Part shown: positions 12,169-22,695 of the stretch, in pieces | How the letters are laid out: each line of letters starts with the position of its first letter | Numbering within the stretch: position 1 is the stretch's first letter | DNA from: Liopterus haemorrhoidalis | Lineage: Eukaryota; Arthropoda; Insecta; Coleoptera; Dytiscidae | Length of the DNA: 64,000 nucleotides | Assembly: GCA_963971575.1 (NCBI GenBank) | Contig: OZ020613.1 | Location: 45,374,239 to 45,438,238, forward strand | Reading direction: 5' to 3' | Position numbers and translations under genes: made by a program | The notes under the pieces: model-generated | Seen by the model: the letters and a program-made list of their open reading frames with translations, nothing else | Databases searched by the model: none | Told to the model about the DNA's origin: nothing

Positions 12169-12300
12169 CAGTACTTGCGACAGCTGTGCTCGTTAATTCA
12201 ACTTTAAATTCACTGGTGTCCACAGTTTCAGACTTGATGTAAATCTTCTCTATGTTAAAATCATCATGGTATACGTCGTCTGAAACTTCATGTTTGATTT
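12169..12300 (-). CDS. Zinc-finger gene 1, exon 2
   Basis: The exon is bounded by an acceptor TTTATTGCAG (AG at 12302-12301) and a donor G/GTCAGT (GT at 12168-12167). It is 132 nt, phase 1 on both sides. It encodes EIKHEVSDDVYHDDFNIE followed by KIYIKSETVDTSEF and ends near VAST. Two I-K-x-E motifs (IKHE, IKSE) fit the SUMO consensus. The same exon is found in genes 2 and 3 and at 62992-63123. Confidence 0.85.
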
Positions 12301-12400
12301 CTGCAATAAACAGATCAATCAAATACTAATTGCCTACTGTAAAAATTTAAGTAAAATGTGAATCATCGAGCAGTTCAGGATTCACAGATATCTAGTAAGC

Positions 12401-12790
12401 CAGTGGTTTTCAACTTTTTTCTTGGCACACCCCCTGGCGCATCAGCAATTTCGTAAGTACCCCTTAAAATTATAGCAGGATAAACAAGTAGGACATTCAA
12501 AAGATAATTCAAAAATTAGTACAATTATAAGTTTTATTATAGATACACATTACAACATTAAAAAAAAAACATAATGTTAAATTGGACAATATTTATATCA
12601 AAATCGAAAAAAAAATTACTACCTTACTATTACTATTTGATAATCGGGAATAAAAAATTGTAAAACGATACCTATAAATCAAAAAGTAGTGTAATTGTAA
12701 GCTTTATTATGGATACCCATTACAAAATAAAACAAATGTTAATCAGGATTAAAAAATCTAAAAAAATATGTAAATGAAAAAAATTCATGA
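12401..12790. mobile_element. hAT-like insertion in intron 1 of gene 1
   Basis: One end is clear: CAGTGGTTTTCAACTTTTTT followed by GGCACACCCCCTGGC. A similar element with the same end sits at the same intron position in the paralog at 63222, next to CTAGTAAG in both. The other end was not identified. Remnants of its interior also occur at 26690-26790 in gene 2. Confidence 0.6.
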
Positions 12791-13275
12791 CATTCATGTT
12801 GTATGACAACCCGGCTACTAAGACTTCAATGTCGACCAACCCACGATCGTCCGTTGCCTAAAAAGCTTGGAAAAGTGTGGAAATTGGCTGGATGGGTGCC
12901 TCGCAAACCCTCCGACAACAACAAAGCCGATCGAGTTCGAATTTTCACCGAATTGCTGCAGAGAAGCGTGCAATCGTCATTTTTGTAGAATCTTGTCACT
13001 AGTAGCAAGGTTTCTCTTCAAAAACGTCAAAAGAAAAAATGTTTATGTATCTCCGGGTGACACACCGAAAGGAATAGCAAAAGGTGCCCACAGTAAGAAG
13101 GCAATGTAGTGCGTATAGCGAAATCATCCAATGGTAGATCATCGCAAACGGCATTTGCTTTTGGTGGAATGAAGATGATGAGCGTCAACAGAAACGGATT
13201 CCGCACAAAAACGGCAATTCAATATCAACAGCGACGTCTATCTGGCTCAGCTCGATCGTCTCCATAAAGAAATTT
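12790..13275 (+). pseudogene. Second mariner transposase fragment
   Basis: Pieces in two frames give KLGKVWKLAGWVPRKPSDNN and ADRVRIFTELLQR, then NVKRKNVYVSPGDTPKGIAK, and further on SDVYLAQLDRLHKE, the order seen in mariner transposases of a subfamily different from the 11.4-kb copy. Frameshifts and stops are many; both ends of the ORF are missing. It lies in intron 1 of gene 1. Confidence 0.8.
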
Positions 13276-13479
13276 TTTTATTGAATAGACTTATATACAA
13301 AAAAAAATCGTCGTTGATTTTGCATCAACCCAATGCATTTTACATACATAAATTCTATAATTCCGAACAAGAATTTGTCTGAAATATGAATTTCCTGGTA
13401 TATTTATAATGTTAATGTTATTCATATTGTTATATATTCATTTATTTTTTTGTAAAATCAGTAACTTTATAAAATTAAA

Positions 13480-13558
13480 TTAAGACCGGCGACCGGGCCC
13501 CTTATATAATCCGACCTTAGGCCATGGCCTCGTTGGCCTAGGCGAAAAAACGGCCCTG
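13480..13558. mobile_element. Single hAT-like terminus
   Basis: The right edge, read inverted, is CAGGGCCGTTTTTTCGCC, followed inward by AGGCCAACGAGGCC. The run of GGCC-rich sequence differs sharply from the AT-rich surroundings. No matching left end was found, so extent and integrity are unknown. Confidence 0.4.
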
Positions 13559-13846
13559 ATTAGCTGAAACGTTCAATTAACTGAGGACAATCAGTAAATG
13601 AACTTTCCCCGATTTCATATAACTAATAAAACGAACTAAATAAATGTAGCGTTTAATAGTGTATATTAAGCTATTAAGAATAATAAAGTATTTAAATTTA
13701 GTACCATTATTTTACATAATTGTTACTGAATGATAAATTACTTAATTCTGATTGGTGTGTTCCGGGCTTTCTCTAAACGCTGGTTAATATGTGAGCGTAT
13801 GAAATTAACTTCTAACATCAAAAAATTCGACAACATTCTAGAAAAT

Positions 13847-14534
13847 CAGTGATGGGCGTTTACACGTAAACTTTAATTGTTTACGTTTACGTGTAAACTT
13901 ATGTAAACAATTGGTAAACTTGTCAACAATGTAAACAATGTAAACTGTCAAATAATGAGGTTAGTTTTAGTTATTTAATATGAATAATAGAGAGTTAATG
14001 AACAAGTATATTCACTTCAAAACAATAGTTTCAAAGGAATAGTTCTGAAGAACTAAGTTTTGTTTTAATTAAAGAAAATGAAAGAAAATATAGGGCGTTA
14101 TGCAAAATTTGCAATGAATCTTTTCGTTATTAAAAAATATAGGCTGATTTTCTTTAAGGTCAAATTTAATGTTTTGTTAATAAAATTGTTAGACTGAATT
14201 TTTTAAAGAAAAAAGTTTTTTTATTTTTCATGTTCATATTTACTAATTTGTATGTAACACCTGTATAATGATGCAAATTCGATTTTTATTAATATGTATA
14301 TTGGTTTGTCCAAATTTTATATACTTACTTTTTCATTTAAAATCGTTTCATTAAAATTTTATTATTTATAAAAATGTATTGAAAATGAATTGTAATTCAA
14401 AACAAGTGCGCAGGTCTAAATCGTTGTTTACATTGTTTACGTTGTTTACAAGAGTTTTTGTGTTTACTTTACATCATTGTTTACGCGTCAACAATGAGGT
14501 AACTTACATCATGTAACTTACGCGCCCATCACTG
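13847..14534. mobile_element. hAT deletion derivative with perfect TSD
   Basis: The ends are CAGTGATGGGCG and, inverted, CAGTGATGGGCG. Both sides carry TAGAAAAT (13839-13846 and 14535-14542), an exact 8-bp target duplication. Subterminal TTTACGTGTAAAC-type repeats lie at both ends. Around 14075-14130 a short plus-strand stretch reads KYRALCKICNESFRY, a BED-finger relic, so this 688-bp unit is an internal-deletion derivative of a hAT transposon. The paralogous intron of gene 0 holds the empty site at 152-159. Confidence 0.93.
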
Positions 14535-15239
14535 TAGAAAATAATGATAAAATTCGTGTTGTATTATTCCAATACACATCAATGTGCATTACTAAGATCC
14601 TGTTTTTCTTCAGATTTTTAGATTAATCCATTCGAAATACACTACACTGAGTATGGATCATAAGATTTTAGTAAAAAAACCTTACTAAAGCAAAGAAATT
14701 TAAAAAATTGCGAAATTTTTGCAAAGAAAAAAAAAATTTCGTTCCAAAAAAAAAAAAAACAAATAAATAAAAATAAAAATACGATAATTCCAAAAAATAA
14801 GCTGATCAAAAATTCTTGATGAACTATTCCGGTTCAGTGCAAGGTGTTTTATTGACATTTTTTCATATTTTTAGACCAATCCCTCTGAGAAGTAGGGTTC
14901 GGGAAACCTTTTTTAAATACATTTTTAGAATTATGCATGAGAAAATATATATTTTTCAAAAATTTAATTTTGTTCGTTAATTCACGTTATGCTTTTATTT
15001 GATACTCCACCCAAAACTTAAAAAAAAAAACTATTTTTTGTGGATAAATACATATTTGAAGTCTCTTGTTGTTCCTATATACCGGTCAGAAATCAGTATG
15101 TGCATGCCTATTTTAAACTTTCTAGGTCTAGACGTTTAGCCACAATTTCTACTGAATAAACAGACCAGCATATATTCACTAAATAAACATTACTGTAGTT
15201 CTAGACAAAAAACTATAATAAAATATGGTTAAAAGTATA

Positions 15240-16697
15240 GAGCACTCCAAAACAGCTGATCGCTAAAACAGCTGTTAGTCCGTGGAGGATAAATAAAGTT
15301 TGATTCGCCATAACTGTAGTATGTGGAGTAGTACTTTTAAAACCTTATAAATCATTTTCATTGAAATATATTGCGATTTTGTTATAAAAGCGAGTTGATT
15401 TTAATAAAACACAGAAGCCTACTTTTAGTTTGGTATTAAATTTTGGAAATTGGAAAGTGAGCACAAAGACTTTGTGTATGGTATGGGAAGAAAATTTCAA
15501 TTATTAACAATGTGGACCTACACATTAAGTGAAAAGGATCTCTCATATAGTCCAGATATATTTCCAGCAGTTACATGCACATCATGTAACATCACTGGCT
15601 ATTTCGTGTTAACCCACATTTTCTACACAAAAGAGAAAATGCAAGAACATGCTCTCATGTTCTATAGCAAAATATCGGAGTGAGACAAGGAGGAAAACCT
15701 AATATAATGTGTTCCATTCGAAAGAAAAAAAAAACATGCTGTGACAAGTGTATGCCTCAATAGTGAAAGTGTTAAGTCTCTTCTGTGTGTTGGTAACTTT
15801 ATTAGTGATGATCTTAGTGACACAGCTGACATCGACAGGCAATTCCGTTGTTTTTGTGAAAGCTAATATGCTGAATTGTAGATTCTCGAAATGTAGTCCT
15901 GATACATGCATAAATATTTACTTAATACATTTTGTGGTACTATGAATACATCGGCATTCTGGATTTATCATACAAAAGATCATGTTCGTAAACATATTAT
16001 GTGTTACAACAATGCATTTCGAGTAAACTTTGGTTTAAAAAATTATTGTTGTGCTAGTGAAATGTGAAGTGTTCATAACGAATGCTGTAAATTGATGTAT
16101 GGCTTTAATAAAGAAATATGTTCATAGTTTGTGATAAAGACTGTGGGCGACATCCAACGAGCTTATGTAGTGTTTTCTACTTAGCGATAAGACTTTTCTA
16201 ATGTACTGGGCTGTAAAACATATTCACACTTTATTAACAAGTGGTCTTTCCTACGAGTTGTGATAATATTCCTCAAATGACTACAAATTCAAACCATGTT
16301 TGATATATATGATTGTATGTTCTGTTATCGTAATGTATTTTGTGGAATTTTTGTTTAAATTGCTAAATAAATTTGTTTATTTATTTTATTATTTAATTTA
16401 TTTCCAGTTTAATTTGCCTTTCTAAGTCCATTTATAATTGTCGTCTGACTCCTGATAAGTTATGTAGTGCAGTTTTAAATTTATACTTTAAAACTTCCGA
16501 CAGGTTATAAAAATGTCACTTTGTCACATCCACCACAACTACCACACTCCACTATATCACGAAATAACGGCATTTTATGTTTTTTTTTCATATAGTTTTG
16601 TTTTGCTCTAGGCTTTCAAATGTAAACACATAGGTTAAATCTTTGTTTACCCCGGCCGCCATATTGGTTTTTAAAGTGACAGCATTCTGGAGTGCTC
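15240..16697. mobile_element. TA-flanked DNA element near exon 1 of gene 1
   Basis: The ends GAGCACTCCA and (inverted) GAGCACTCCA are flanked by TA on both sides. Genes 0 and 2 lack the segment at the matching place, where the intron runs directly toward exon 1. It contains a 77-codon ORF at 15450-15683 (starts MESEHKDFVYGMGRKF) and others that I do not recognise. The superfamily is undetermined. Confidence 0.65.
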
Positions 16698-16734
16698 TAT
16701 TGAGTGAGTCAGTGTAAATGTGCTCGTTACTGAC

Positions 16735-16819
16735 CTTTTTCCAATGCATCAGTAACTTCATATTCTGCCTTAATATAAATCGATTTTTGAATGATATCGT
16801 TATCTTTCGTATCATTCAT
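16735..16819 (-). CDS. Zinc-finger gene 1, coding exon 1
   Basis: ATG at 16819-16817, 28 codons plus one base, donor G/GTCAGT. It encodes MNDTKDNDIIQKSIYIKAEY and continues VTDALEK. The start is chosen because the same ATG and exon length recur in four paralogs. It contains the SUMO-type IKAE motif. Intron 1 (12301-16734) has grown to 4.4 kb by transposon insertion. Confidence 0.83.
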
Positions 16820-16910
16820 ATTCCATGAAACAAAACTCATTGTTCTTTCGGCAACTTTCCATATGAATAAAATTACTTCCGTTATAAGCAGCTTGTTTAA
16901 TTAATTTCTG

Positions 16911-16935
16911 TATGTAGCAGTCCGTGCCCATTACT
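16911..16935 (-). promoter_or_regulatory. Conserved upstream block of gene 1
   Basis: Plus-strand TATGTAGCAGTCCGTGC followed by CCATTAC, about 95 bp upstream of the exon 1 ATG, equivalent to the blocks at genes 0, 2 and 3. Confidence 0.4.
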
Positions 16936-16959
16936 AATTAATGTATTTATTATCCACCG

Positions 16960-17560
16960 ATTTCTGCTTTAGCAGAGTTAGAGTTCAGTGTGTGCTGCTT
17001 TACGCGCAACTGGTATAATATACGCTTAGTATTCGCACTTAACGGCTTGCTATTGCGTAAGGTATCAATGGCACACTGAATACAAGAAACATTCTGGCGT
17101 GAACGCGTAATTTTCTTCTCTAATTGCTGTATACGTCATTTGCCTTTATCGGCCTTGTAAAGCCCGCCTCGGTGTCAATACAGCTGCTGCAGCGTATATA
17201 GCACAGTTGATTTACCAAAGACTACTCTGTGTAGAAATTTGCTTGTCAGCATTTGCATCAGCACGAATTTTGAACCTATTGAGACCGTGTCGGGTGCGTG
17301 CAGTTTGAGGTAAGAGAAAGGCCAATAAATCCTCTTGAAGATATTTTTCGAAGAGAAGTGTACGAATCCTGGGTTCACTGGAAACAAATCAGCAATTGAT
17401 GGATTTACAGATACAGACGGCTGTCTAGGTATTTGTGACAGCCTCTTCGACTCGCTTCGCCTCATCCTGCGTTGCAGACGTGCAACTTGCTCGCGCAGAT
17501 TTTGCTGTTATTAGTCCAGCTCGGGGATAGTTTCACACCACTGCGAGTGGATTCTGACTA
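16960..17560 (-). other. Unidentified coding-like fragment
   Basis: The minus strand has higher GC than its neighbours and reads QQNLREQVARLQRRMRRSES then SIADLFPVNPGFVHFSSKN (17465-17175 and just upstream), and after a stop IQQLEKKITRSRQNVSCIQ. The first and last pieces look like basic coiled coils. It may be a decayed gene or transposon protein. I do not recognise the family. It lies between gene 1 and the LINE that follows. Confidence 0.35.
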
Positions 17561-17582
17561 TGAAGCCTCTGCGATGGGGTGA

Positions 17583-18943
17583 CGCTGCCTTGTAAACTTG
17601 AAGCAGCTCTTCCTGCTCCTATCAAAGCACTGCATTGTCTACTAAAAATCATTAACTCATCCCTCAAAAAAAGTTATTTCCCACAAGCTTGGAAAACAGC
17701 TATAATTATCCGAAAACCAAAGCCAGGCAAAATTAAATCAGAACCTCAAAACTACCGCCCAATTAGCCTTCTGAACACCTTGGGGAAAATTTACGAAGAA
17801 ATTGTGTTAACAATAATTAAAAATTACCTACAAGAAAAAAGCATGGAAATTAATGATCAATTTGGATTTCGCGACCATCATAACACCACTTAACAAATTC
17901 TACGAGTAACTGAAGAAATCACAGAAGGATTCAACAATATGCAATCAAGTGGATTTGTTTTTATGGATATTGCCAAAGCTTTTGACTCAGTTTAGCATCA
18001 AGAGCTAACTTACAAATTAATTAAACTAAAATTTCCCACACATATTATCAAGATAATCTCCGCATACTTAGAAAACAGAAAATTTCAAGTAAAGCTAAAT
18101 CAAGAAACATCATCATTTAGAAAATTATACGCAGTTGTACCTCAGGGATCAATTCTAGGCCCCACCTTATTTAACATCTATATGAATGACATCGTCAAAA
18201 ACGTAGATACTAAACTAGCATTATACGCAGACGATACGGCAGTGTATAGTACTTCATCTCACCCAACAATAATAACAAATCATCTCCAACAGCATCTAAA
18301 TATCTTAGAAAATTGGTACACAAAATAGAGAATTAAAATTAACACCGACAAAACTAAGGCTGTGTTCTTCACCAAACGCAGAACTGTGCCAGACAAACAT
18401 CTTACATTCTTTGGACGAACATTAGAATGGACAAATGATGCAAAATACCTCGGAGTAATAATGGACAAACGCCTCACTTGGAAAAAACATATCGAAAAAC
18501 TTCACACAAAACTAACCAACGACTATGCTGTCTATACTCACTAATTAACAGAAAAAGTACGTTTAGCATACAATAACATACTAATATTATATAAAGCTCT
18601 TATTCTGCCGATAATGACATATGCCTGTGTCGTCTGGGGAACAGCTGCGAAAACCAATCTAAATAAGCTACAGGTTGTTCAAAATAAAACATTACGTATA
18701 GCGACAAAATGCCCATGGTTTGTTAGCAACAAGATGATCCATAACGACCTAAAGGTTCCATACATTAAAGACAGAATTATTGAATTATTGAGCAAAACCT
18801 ATCTTCGACAGTCTACCATTGCACTACAATATTCTTATAAATCAGTTACCATCATACGATATCCAAGCCCACCACAAGCGCAAGAGACCCAGACTCCTTC
18901 TGAGAGAAGAAGTCACGTAAATCCACAATATATATATATATAA
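17583..18943 (+). pseudogene. Jockey-like LINE reverse transcriptase, stop-riddled
   Basis: A single frame runs through the whole segment without frameshift: YFPQAWKTAIIIRKPKPGK, QNYRPISLLNTLGKIYEE, FVFMDIAKAFDSV (motif A), VPQGSILGPTLFNIYMND (motif B), LALYADDTAVY (motif C, YADD intact), LGVIMDKRLTWKKHI, and a C-terminal MTYACVVWGTAAKTNLNKLQ. It is cut by stops at 17891, 17993, 18326 and 18542. At 17993 and 18326 the stop stands where the family has Trp. It is 5' truncated and ends at a (TA)n/A-rich tail near 18925-18960. Confidence 0.92.
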
Positions 18944-18960
18944 TAAAATAAATAAAATAT

Positions 18961-19607
18961 GAATATTATCAAATAAGTTAAGATAAATTTATGTATTGTA
19001 GTAAATTATTAGTATTTAAGAGGATCCTATACTCAGTCCGCGCGGCACGTAAAACACATGTTAGGACTTGACGGATTTTACCTACGCTAATCAACTGATC
19101 AAAATTTAACAAAAACATATGTAAAGATAATATATAAATCTTTGATCCTGTTGATTGTTTTTTCTTAAATTCCTTCCTCTTTATGAATAATTGCACTTTC
19201 AAAGTAAGCAATTTGAAAGTAAAGAAAAACAAAAAAAAATGAAAAAAATACACAATGCAAGCAAAGTTTAATGTGTCGGTTGTACATACATACACAACTG
19301 TGACTTATATTAGTTAGTAGTACTGCAAAATTTGGATAGTCAACATGATTTTTTTTAACTGAAAATATGCTGCCTCTAGCGGACAGAAGTCTGAACCTAT
19401 AAAACTCCGCCCCAAGTACAGCCAAGTAAGAAAAGTGACAAAACTTATCCAAGGTCATTCGGAAGATTTATTTCATAGATTATTTCAGTATAAACATAAG
19501 ATTTTAAAATATTTTAGAAGGAAAAAATCATTTATAATTTATTTACCGATCTTTTTAAATCTTCGTAATTAATTTATCCCAATTTTTAAGATCAGAATGG
19601 TAACCAG
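18961..19607. other. No gene seen
   Basis: AT-rich sequence with two overlapping ORFs on the minus strand that are hydrophobic and low in complexity, without recognisable domains. The stretch 19370-19450 is somewhat less AT-rich. Confidence 0.4.
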
Positions 19608-19848
19608 ACAACTGGGGCAGTAAGACAATTCGGGCCGTTCATAATTGGGGCTTTTCACAACTGGGGCAATGGACAATTCGGGCCGTACACAATTGGGGCT
19701 TTTCACAACTGAGACCATTAACAACTGGGGCGATGGACAATTCGGGCCGTACACAATTGGGGCTTTTGACAACTGGGGCCATTCACAACTGGGGCCATTC
19801 ACAACTGGGGCGATGGACAATTCGGGCCGTATACAATTGGGGCTTCTT
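19608..19848. repeat. 16-bp minisatellite
   Basis: About fifteen head-to-tail 16-bp units such as ACAATTGGGGCTTTTC, ACAACTGGGGCGATGG and ACAATTCGGGCCGTAC. They form a higher-order pattern of three unit types. The array gives false ORFs on both strands. It abuts the left arm of the Foldback-like element. Confidence 0.93.
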
Positions 19849-21279
19849 TTGTTTAAAATTAAAAATCATTATTTTAAGAGTTGGATTAAGTACATTTTGG
19901 TGGGAATTAGAATAAATAAAAAAATTGTATTTTAAGGGTTGGCTTAAGAAAATTTTCGTGATTATTTGATTAAAAAGAAATTGTATTTTAAGAGTTATAT
20001 TAAGTAAAATTTAGTGCTCTTTTGACTATATAAATAAAAAATGTTTTTTAAGGGTTGGCATAAGTAAATTTAAGTGTTCTTTTGAATAAATAATTAAAAA
20101 ATGTATTTTAGAGTTGGATTATATACATATTAGTGTTTTTTTAAATAAATTTAAAATTTTGTATTTTAAGGGGTGGATTAAGTTAATTTTAGTATTCATT
20201 TGAATAAATAAAAAAAAAATCATTTAAGGGTTGGAACTAAGTCATTTTTAGTGTTTTTTTAAATCAATTTTTTTTTATATTTTAAGGGGTTAAGTGGCGC
20301 CCCATATTTTGTCTGCGCCCGAGGCAAAGTGCCTCCCGAAACCGGCGCCCAATATTTCGGCCGCGCCCGGAAAAAACATCATCCGAAAGCGGCGCCCCAT
20401 TCTTTACCTGCGCCTGAGGCAAAAGCGCCCCCACGAAAGTTGCGCGCCATATTTTGCCGCGTCCGCGGCAAAATCCCAACAAGCGGATTTAACGACTCGG
20501 GACACCGTCAGAATCCAGCGCCACCAACCGCTCGGTTTCGCGCTCCGGGAAGGGCGTATCTCGGCCCTGGGATCCGTGCGGAGGCAGCTTGTTGGGATAT
20601 TGCCGCGGACGCGGCAAAATATGGGGCGCAACTTTCGTGGGGCGCTTTTGCCTGGGGCGCAGGAAAAGAATGGGGCGCCGCTTTCGGAGGATGTTTTTTC
20701 TGGGCGCGGCCAAAATATGGGGCTTCGGTTTCGGGAGGCACTTTGCCTCGGGCGCAGCCAAAATATGGGGCGCCACTTAACCCCTAAAATATAAAAAAAA
20801 TTATTTATTTAAAAAAACACTAAAAATGACTTAGTTCCAACCCTTTAATGATTTGCTTTTTGATTTATTCAAATGAATACTAAAATTAACTTAATCCACC
20901 CCTTAAAATACAAAATTTTAAATTTATTATTAAAAAAACACTAATATGTATATAATCCAACTCTAAAATACATTTTTTATTTATTTATTCAAAAGAACAC
21001 TTAAATTTACTTAAGCCAACCTTTAAAAAACATTTTTTTTATATAGTATAATGTATTTATGTATTTACAATAAATAAAATTGAAATTGAAATTGAAATAG
21101 TCAAAAGAGCACTAAATTTTACTTAATATAACTCTTAAAATACAATTTCTTTTTAATCAAATAATCACGAAAATTTTCTTAAGCCAACCCTTAAAATACA
21201 ATTTTTTTATTTATTCTAATTCCCACCAAAATGTACTTAATCAAACCATTAAAAAAAAAAATTATTTCTAAAGAAGAAC
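19844..21279. mobile_element. Foldback-like element with GC-rich core
   Basis: Two inverted arms of about 640 bp face each other around a loop at about 20490-20590. The outer part of each arm is a tandem of 55-65-bp AT-rich subrepeats (consensus pieces TTTTAAGGGTTGGATTAAGT and TTTTAGTGTTCTTTTGAATA). The inner part is three to four GC-rich subrepeats of about 50 bp beginning GGCGCCCCATATTTTG. Long terminal repeats made of subrepeats are the hallmark of FB/Galileo-type elements. ORFs of up to 166 codons occur on both strands of the core because the sequence is GC-rich and palindromic; I do not regard them as genes. Exact ends and target duplication are unclear. Confidence 0.75.
21048..21103 (+). 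mobile_element. Tiny LINE 3' tail in the Foldback arm
   Basis: The right arm carries about 55 bp absent from the left arm. It ends AATAAATAAAATTGAAATTG with further ATTGAA units, the kind of microsatellite tail left by 5'-truncated LINE insertion. It sits inside TATAG/TC of the arm, with a short possible duplication of AG. Confidence 0.5.
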
Positions 21280-22559
21280 AGAATCAACAAATAATTTGTG
21301 ATCTTTACCTACATTTTTATTAGATTTTGGTCGACTGAATAGCATGAGTAAAATCTGTCAAATTATTAAATATGTAGGTATGATCTAAAATCTCGCTTTT
21401 TCAGTTTTTGCCCATACTATGCAACTAAACAAAATCAAATAAACATTTATGTAAAGATAATATATTATTTGTTGATACATATACTTATCGAGGCATTGTA
21501 ATCTAGTTGCTTGCTGTATGAATCGAAACGTCAAACGGTGCAAGATTTCTCATATAGTTGACACAAACAAATATTAAATGTGTTATGTTTCTGAGTGTAC
21601 TGTCAGACTTGTCGTTCACGCCTTCTTGAATTGGGGGGAGCAGGCGGGAACGATAGATACCTTAATGCAAAGAGTATAAGATCCTCTTAAGTAAGTTAAG
21701 TGAAAAATGGAAGTAAAAAGTTTTTAACTTGAAACTTCAATAAAAATATTATACGAGAAAAAAGGTATTCTAGGAATTAAACCGTTCCAATCCTATTAAA
21801 CATGGTGTCTACTAAACTTTAAATTCCAGGAGATTCAAGGAATTCCCAGGTAACAATTAAAAAAATTCCAGGATAATTTTCCATAAATTATATATTATTC
21901 GCGAATAAAAAAATGTTATGAAAGTTCTGAATTATTATTATTTTATTAGAGTTGTAGGTTACAATACACACTTAATCCAAATTTTCAATAGTGATGATGC
22001 ATCGACTACGAATAAGAAAATTTTAATATGTAGTACAAAATGTTTTCTCAGTTTTAGAACTAACGAAGGAGATTTTACAAAAATAATTTCGAAATTGATT
22101 AAAATATAATTTTAGAGAACCTGGGCCGTTTTCAGAACAAATTTGGAACTAAATGTGTAAATATAGATTTTATATTTGTTTAATTGAAAACAGGAATCCC
22201 CGCAACATTGCATATGCGATATTAATAAGATCTTTACCTGTGTGTGTTCCTATCGAAAAAATAAATAAATAAGTTAACTATACAAACTATCATCTACTGA
22301 AATTATTAGTTATAAAAATTTCTACATAAAAAATATTGGCACATCGTTGAGGCCCTGTGCGCCACTGAGTAGTGAAAGAAAAATTTATACATTTTAAGTC
22401 CGTCTTTGCAATACTGTCTCGATCAGTCCTGTTCCCTCTATGATTTTTGTGTTAATTGATTTTTCAATTATTTAAATTCTTTTTTTTTAATGGACTATGT
22501 ATTTTAAGCTGAGGATGACGGCTTACCAGTCGAAACGTCTCGTAACACTTTTTAATGTA
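21280..22559. other. 3' flank of gene 2
   Basis: No gene seen. 21915-22120 and 22330-22540 align with the flank of gene 1 (8925-9120, 9180-9440). Confidence 0.55.
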
Positions 22560-22695
22560 ATTTTTTAACATTTGTAAGTGATGAAATTGAAGATAATTTA
22601 TTAAACTGATTACAACTGAATGGTTTCCGTCCAGTATGGACGTAATTGCGAATAATAGGATTACTCTTTTGACTAAATGCTTTATTACACTGTTC
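22560..22695 (-). pseudogene. Decayed zinc fingers downstream of gene 2 stop
   Basis: Immediately after the TGA the same frame reads EQCNKAFSQKSNPIIRNYVH, then TGRKPFSCNQFNKLSSISSL. It is a finger whose first Cys codon is now TGA, followed by a half-decayed finger. Confidence 0.75.

Noticed and set aside
19569..19935. ORFs over the minisatellite
   Set aside because: They translate the 16-bp repeat on both strands, with no independent support.
20294..20794. 166-codon plus-strand ORF and several overlapping ORFs on both strands
   Set aside because: They lie in the GC-rich palindromic core of the Foldback-like element. Open frames exist on both strands and in several phases because stop codons are rare in that composition, and the peptides are subrepeat translations.
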